Positions 12,657 to 15,267 of a stretch of DNA of 15,267 nt are shown piece after piece. Where the stretch lies: the NCBI GenBank assembly GCA_030840515.1, contig JAVEEJ010000148.1, forward strand, positions 1-15,267. Reading direction: 5' to 3'. Source of the stretch: Frankiaceae bacterium (GTDB lineage: Bacteria > Actinomycetota > Actinomycetes > JAVEEJ01). The notes beneath the pieces are model-generated. The model was not told the DNA's origin, ran no database searches, and saw nothing but the letters and a program-made list of their open reading frames with translations. A program made the position numbers and the translations under genes. How positions within the stretch are numbered: the first letter of the stretch is position 1; the number at the start of each line of letters is the position of its first letter.

Positions 12657-13075
12657 AAGCTGTCCCGCTTCAGGATCGCGCCGAGGGAGGCGACGACGTC
12701 GGCATGACGCGGCTGACCTGCGGCGCGGCGGCGGACCATGCCGGTGGCGTCGAGCACCAAGGTCGTCGGCGTGCGGCGGACGTCCAGCCGCCGGACGAGC
12801 TCGAGGTTCGCCTCGGCGTCGATCTCGTAGTGCGCGACGCCCTCGACCTGCCCGGCGACGCGGTCCAGCACCTGCCGCGTCGCCCGGCACGGCGCGCAGA
12901 ACGCGGAGGAGAACTGCACGAGCGTTGCCCGCTGTCCAAGGGGTCCGCCGAGGTCCTCCGGCATCAGCCGCTCCGCCGTACTCGCACCCAGCACGGCACC
13001 ATCGGTCCGTCGCCGACGCAGACCGAAAGCGGTCGCGAGAACCACGACGGCAGCGAGTACGACGACCCCGGTCAC
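12653..13075 (-). CDS. thiX: Membrane-anchored thioredoxin-like protein, ThiX-like
   Basis: A 140-residue thioredoxin-fold protein with an N-terminal membrane helix (VVVLAAVVVLATAFGL) followed by RRRR, which places the helix N-out with a cytoplasmic catalytic domain. The domain shows TLVQFSSAFCAPCRATRQVL with the redox pair Cys60/Cys63 (CAPC), and the cis-Pro loop RRTPTTLVLD. GTG at 13075 was chosen because it lies 2 nt after the previous stop codon and in front of the helix; the Shine-Dalgarno is weak, suggesting translational coupling. In Mycobacterium the equivalent gene is Rv0816c (thiX). Two dispersed octamer copies (12978-12985 and 13053-13060) fall inside, in opposite orientation. Confidence 0.85.
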   Translation of the reverse strand: MTGVVVLAAVVVLATAFGLRRRRTDGAVLGASTAERLMPEDLGGPLGQRATLVQFSSAFCAPCRATRQVLDRVAGQVEGVAHYEIDAEANLELVRRLDVRRTPTTLVLDATGMVRRRAAGQPRHADVVASLGAILKRDSL

Positions 13076-13077
13076 AC

Positions 13078-13929
13078 CTAGCCCAACAACACGCGGGCCG
13101 CGACGTATGCCGCAGGCGCCGCGGCAACCAGCGGCAGCAGGCCCGCCACCGGTGGGATCGCCGATCGGGCGCGGAACTCGGAGGCGGGCAGACCCGCGGC
13201 CATCATGTCGACGGCAAGGTCGGTGGTGACCACGGCGATCGCCACCACGGCTGCCATCACCAGTCCGTTGGCGGCGCCGACCGCGTTCTGCGCCGCTCCG
13301 GCGGCCGCGCCCGCACCGAGCGCGCCGACGATGGCGACGACTGCCCCCCACGGCCCGCGCAGCCCCCCCGGGACGACCTTCGGCCCCGGCACGGCGAGGT
13401 CGACCACGCGTCCGCTGAGCAGCGCGGCAGCCACGGCGGCGAGAGCAACCGAGACCGCCTCCCGACCGAGGGGGAGCGCGCGGACAGCCAGCCAGCAGGC
13501 CGCGGAGCCGGCAATCACGACGGCGGAGACCTCGGCCGCCATGGACGCTGTCGCCGCCTGTCGATGCCGCCCGCGCGCGAGCTGGTGAGCGAACGAGCCC
13601 AGCAGGGCCAGGGCAACGACGGGCGCGAGCGCCCGGGTCGTGGCCTGGTCGTCATTGGCCAGGAGCAGGTCCGCCGCTGCGAGCGCCACGACGCTGAGCA
13701 GGAAGCCCCCGGCACTGCCGCTGCTGCCGCACAGCGCCAGCCAGGCCAACACGAGGGGCACCTGCAGCAGAAGGACCACCACGCCGACGCCGGCGATGCC
13801 GGCTGTGGCTGAGGAGACGGCGAGCAGGGCCGCACCGGCCAGCGGGACGATCACGGACGCGGCGACGGCCGCAGCCGGCATGGCGCTCGATGGCCGCTCG
13901 AGCGACGCCGCGCTCCCCTCCTGGCTCAC
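13078..13929 (-). CDS. Polytopic membrane protein of unknown function
   Basis: A 283-residue protein that is almost entirely hydrophobic helices, about eight to nine, very rich in Ala, Val and Leu, with short polar loops (ANDDQATTR; ARGRHRQ; PGPKVVPGGLRGP; SEFRARS). I recognise no family. It is encoded first in the run with thioredoxin- and LmeA-like genes, 2 nt before the thioredoxin start, and starts 19 nt after the MoaD-like stop codon. The GTG start at 13929 has TAGCCT 6 nt upstream and no Shine-Dalgarno, so a leaderless message from its own promoter is likely. A transporter or integral scaffold role is possible but unsupported. Confidence 0.75.
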   Translation of the reverse strand: MSQEGSAASLERPSSAMPAAAVAASVIVPLAGAALLAVSSATAGIAGVGVVVLLLQVPLVLAWLALCGSSGSAGGFLLSVVALAAADLLLANDDQATTRALAPVVALALLGSFAHQLARGRHRQAATASMAAEVSAVVIAGSAACWLAVRALPLGREAVSVALAAVAAALLSGRVVDLAVPGPKVVPGGLRGPWGAVVAIVGALGAGAAAGAAQNAVGAANGLVMAAVVAIAVVTTDLAVDMMAAGLPASEFRARSAIPPVAGLLPLVAAAPAAYVAARVLLG

Positions 13930-13935
13930 CCGCGG

Positions 13936-13941
13936 AGGCTA
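13936..13941 (-). promoter_or_regulatory. Leaderless -10 hexamer TAGCCT for the membrane protein gene
   Basis: TAGCCT, then 6 nt, then GTG; the hexamer is identical to that of the cysteine leader, which hints at shared promoter recognition. Confidence 0.45.
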
Positions 13942-13948
13942 CCGACGC

Positions 13949-14203
13949 TCAGCCGCCGGCGAACGGCGGGAGCACCTCGACCACGGATCCCGGCGGCACG
14001 GCGACCCCGGCGGGGTCCCGGCGTCCGACGGGCTGCGAGTCCACGAGGTAGGACGCGACCCCGAGCACCTTGGCAAGGCCCGGTCCGTGGCGGTCGGCCA
14101 GGGCCGCCAGCAGGTCGGCCAGCGAGGCAGCGTCGTCGTACTCGCTCTCCGTCGTCCCGGCAGCCGAACGGGCCGCTGCCCAGAACCGCACGATCACTGC
14201 CAC
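13949..14203 (-). CDS. MoaD/ThiS-family sulfur carrier protein
   Basis: An 84-residue ubiquitin-like sulfur carrier: first strand VIVRFWAAARSAAG, a helix (SLADLLAALADRHG), the strand SYLVDSQPVG, and the end VPPGSVVEVLPPFAGG. The C-terminal Gly-Gly is the residue pair that is adenylated and thiocarboxylated in MoaD/ThiS/CysO-type proteins. No activating enzyme is encoded next to it, so whether it serves molybdopterin, thiamine, cysteine or another pathway is open; the block's sulfurtransferase and thioredoxin favour sulfur delivery (inference). The GTG at 14203 has GAGGA 8 nt upstream; a GTG two codons later is an alternative. It carries one antisense octamer copy (14138-14145). Confidence 0.88.
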   Translation of the reverse strand: MAVIVRFWAAARSAAGTTESEYDDAASLADLLAALADRHGPGLAKVLGVASYLVDSQPVGRRDPAGVAVPPGSVVEVLPPFAGG

Positions 14204-14298
14204 GGCAGGTATCCTCGCGCACAGCGGAACCGGGCAATGGCGCCCCAGGTGGATGGTCTGCCGACGGTTCCGCGGGGTGTCCGGGGAGGCCTTCGGAG

Positions 14299-15015
14299 AT
14301 GGGGTCACTGCTCCTGCTGACGGGTGCGATGCAGGCGTCGGCTGAGGTGCTGCCGGCTCTCGCCCTGCTGCCGCACACCGTGAAGGTCGCCTCCCTCGAG
14401 GCCACGGCGCTGCTCGACGCGGCGCCGGCCGACGCGATCCTCGTCGACGCACGTCGGGACCTGGGGCACGCCAAGGCGATGTGCCGGCTGATCAGGACGA
14501 CGGGTACGTCGGTCCCGGTGATCGCCGTCGTGACCGAGGGCGGACTCATCGCCGTCACTGCCGACTGGGGCATCGACGACGTGGTCCTCGACAGCGCAGG
14601 GCCGGCAGAGGTCGACGCCCGGCTGCGACTGGCGAGTGGGCGGCTTGCTCCGTCGGGCGCCGCTGACACGCAGCAGGACGCAGCGATCCGGCGCGGTGAC
14701 CTCACGATCGACGAGGTGACCTACAGCGCCAAGCTGCGCGGCCGCGCTGTCGACCTGACGTTCAAGGAGTTCGAGCTCCTGAAGTACCTCGCGCAGCACC
14801 CGGGCCGGGTGTTCACCCGCGCCCAGCTGCTGCAGGAGGTCTGGGGCTACGACTACTACGGGGGCACTCGCACCGTCGACGTACACGTCCGCAGGCTGCG
14901 TGCGAAGCTCGGCCCGGAGCACGAGGCGCTCATCGGGACGGTCCGCAACGTCGGCTACAAGTTCGTCACACCGCCCGTGCAGCCCCTGCCGGACAGCGAG
15001 GTCGTCCGCGTCTGA
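14299..15015 (+). CDS. glnR: GlnR-type orphan OmpR-family regulator
   Basis: Master regulator of nitrogen assimilation in actinobacteria. The 238-residue protein has an atypical receiver domain (about 1-115) with the conserved Asp50 (AILVDARRD) but lacking the usual acidic pocket, which fits GlnR, a phosphorylation-independent homodimer with no partner kinase. The C-terminal winged helix (about 132-225) shows VDLTFKEFELLKYLAQHPGRVFTRAQLLQEVWGYDY and RTVDVHVRRLRAKLG. The ATG has GGGGAGG 9 nt upstream. It diverges from the MoaD-like gene across 95 nt, where TATCCT at 14210-14215 could be its -10. The order glnR-mshD is as in Mycobacterium (Rv0818-Rv0819). Confidence 0.93.
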   Translation: MGSLLLLTGAMQASAEVLPALALLPHTVKVASLEATALLDAAPADAILVDARRDLGHAKAMCRLIRTTGTSVPVIAVVTEGGLIAVTADWGIDDVVLDSAGPAEVDARLRLASGRLAPSGAADTQQDAAIRRGDLTIDEVTYSAKLRGRAVDLTFKEFELLKYLAQHPGRVFTRAQLLQEVWGYDYYGGTRTVDVHVRRLRAKLGPEHEALIGTVRNVGYKFVTPPVQPLPDSEVVRV

Positions 15016-15018
15016 GGC

Positions 15019-15024
15019 TACTGT
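15019..15024 (+). promoter_or_regulatory. Leaderless -10 hexamer TACTGT for mshD
   Basis: TACTGT, then 6 nt, then ATG; it lies only 3 nt after the glnR stop codon, so mshD may be transcribed both with glnR and separately. Confidence 0.5.
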
Positions 15025-15030
15025 CGATTC

Positions 15031-15267
15031 ATGGGCGAGGTCCGGGTCGAGAGGCTGGGTCGGCTCTCCCCCGACCAGGTGCGAGACGTGATGTCGCTGG
15101 TCGAGGCAGCCACCGACGTCGATGGCGTCAATCCGCTCAGCGAGCACGTGTTGCTGCACCTCAAGCACGGAGGCGACGCGCCGGCGGCGAACCTGCTCGC
15201 TCTCGACGGCGACCGGGCGGTGGGCTACGCGCACCTCGACAGCACCGATGTGGTGGAGGGTGCCAGT
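15031..15267 (+). CDS. mshD: Mycothiol synthase MshD, N-terminal part (cut by window end)
   Basis: The last step of mycothiol synthesis, acetylation of Cys-GlcN-Ins by acetyl-CoA. Only the first 79 codons are present: the start of the N-terminal GNAT domain, with LVEAATDVDGVNPLSEHVLLHL and RAVGYAHLD, both typical of MshD. The family is about 300 residues with two GNAT domains, so most of the gene lies outside. The start has no Shine-Dalgarno but TACTGT 6 nt upstream. Its presence implies an actinobacterial mycothiol producer. Confidence 0.88.
   Translation, partial: MGEVRVERLGRLSPDQVRDVMSLVEAATDVDGVNPLSEHVLLHLKHGGDAPAANLLALDGDRAVGYAHLDSTDVVEGAS

Larger units (their letters stand above)
1276..14145. 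repeat. Dispersed iterated octamer GTACTCGC, nine copies
   Basis: The family is listed as one entry; the span runs from first to last copy. GTACTCGC reads on the plus strand at 2281-2288, 4877-4884, 9117-9124, 12978-12985 and 14138-14145, and on the minus strand at 1276-1283, 9809-9816, 11759-11766 and 13053-13060. Eight of nine extend to CGYCGTACTCGCW; the copy at 4877 has CGGC on its left. Near-matches with GTACTCGG occur at about 10598 (+) and 11554 (-). Assuming about 70% GC and independent bases, roughly 0.5 copies are expected on both strands. All copies lie in coding sequence, in three different reading frames. Function is unknown; a DNA-level role or a mutational/repair bias are both possible. 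Confidence 0.75.

Noticed and set aside
14305..15234. 309-codon minus-strand ORF opposite glnR and mshD
   Set aside because: It spans two well-recognised plus-strand genes and the spacer between them, which a real gene would not be expected to do.
1..15267. CRISPR array, tRNA, rRNA or insertion sequence
   Set aside because: I saw no regularly spaced long repeats, no cloverleaf with a TTCRA arm, no transposase motifs and no long terminal inverted repeats. Small tandem repeats at 43-78, 4462-4494 and 9271-9301 have too few copies and are too short.

Overview
The window is high-GC, densely packed bacterial DNA that looks like an actinobacterium. The grounds are a GlnR-type orphan regulator directly followed by the start of mycothiol synthase (MshD), an SseC/CysA2/ThiX/LmeA neighbourhood also known from Mycobacterium (Rv0814c-Rv0819 region), frequent GTG starts, and many genes whose start codon lies only 6-7 nt after a TAnnnT -10 hexamer (leaderless transcripts). 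I cannot assign a genus.

Layout. 143-3163 (+): a NarL/LuxR-type two-component pair, a cupredoxin lipoprotein and a DUF6941-like protein. 3160-5728: a stress-signalling cluster with a small unknown protein, a STAS anti-sigma antagonist and a MarR regulator on the minus strand, diverging from a GAF-PP2C (RsbU-like) phosphatase. 5730-6872 (-): an acyl-CoA dehydrogenase. 6968-8882 (-): a 32-residue membrane peptide and a WxL-like secreted protein next to a DUF916-like (WxL-interacting) membrane-anchored protein. 8907-10149: a DsrE-like protein (+) converging on a Crp/Fnr regulator (-) across a hairpin-rich spacer. 10236-14203 (-): a sulfur-related block with MoaD-like protein, polytopic membrane protein, thioredoxin, LmeA-like protein, a cysteine-containing leader peptide, DUF4395, thiosulfate sulfurtransferase and SseC. 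14299-end (+): glnR and a truncated mshD.

How it works together. The sulfurtransferase operon (DUF4395-cysA2-sseC) is tightly coupled by start/stop overlaps. It sits behind a leaderless 23-codon ORF ending in three Cys codons; RNA at its stop codon can pair with the DUF4395 Shine-Dalgarno, so cysteine-responsive attenuation is a strong inference. STAS and PP2C proteins suggest partner-switching control of a sigma factor whose anti-sigma kinase is elsewhere.

The least expected signal is a short non-palindromic word, GTACTCGC (extended CGYCGTACTCGCW), present nine times on both strands and always inside genes, about 17-fold more often than base composition predicts. I know of no described function for it.
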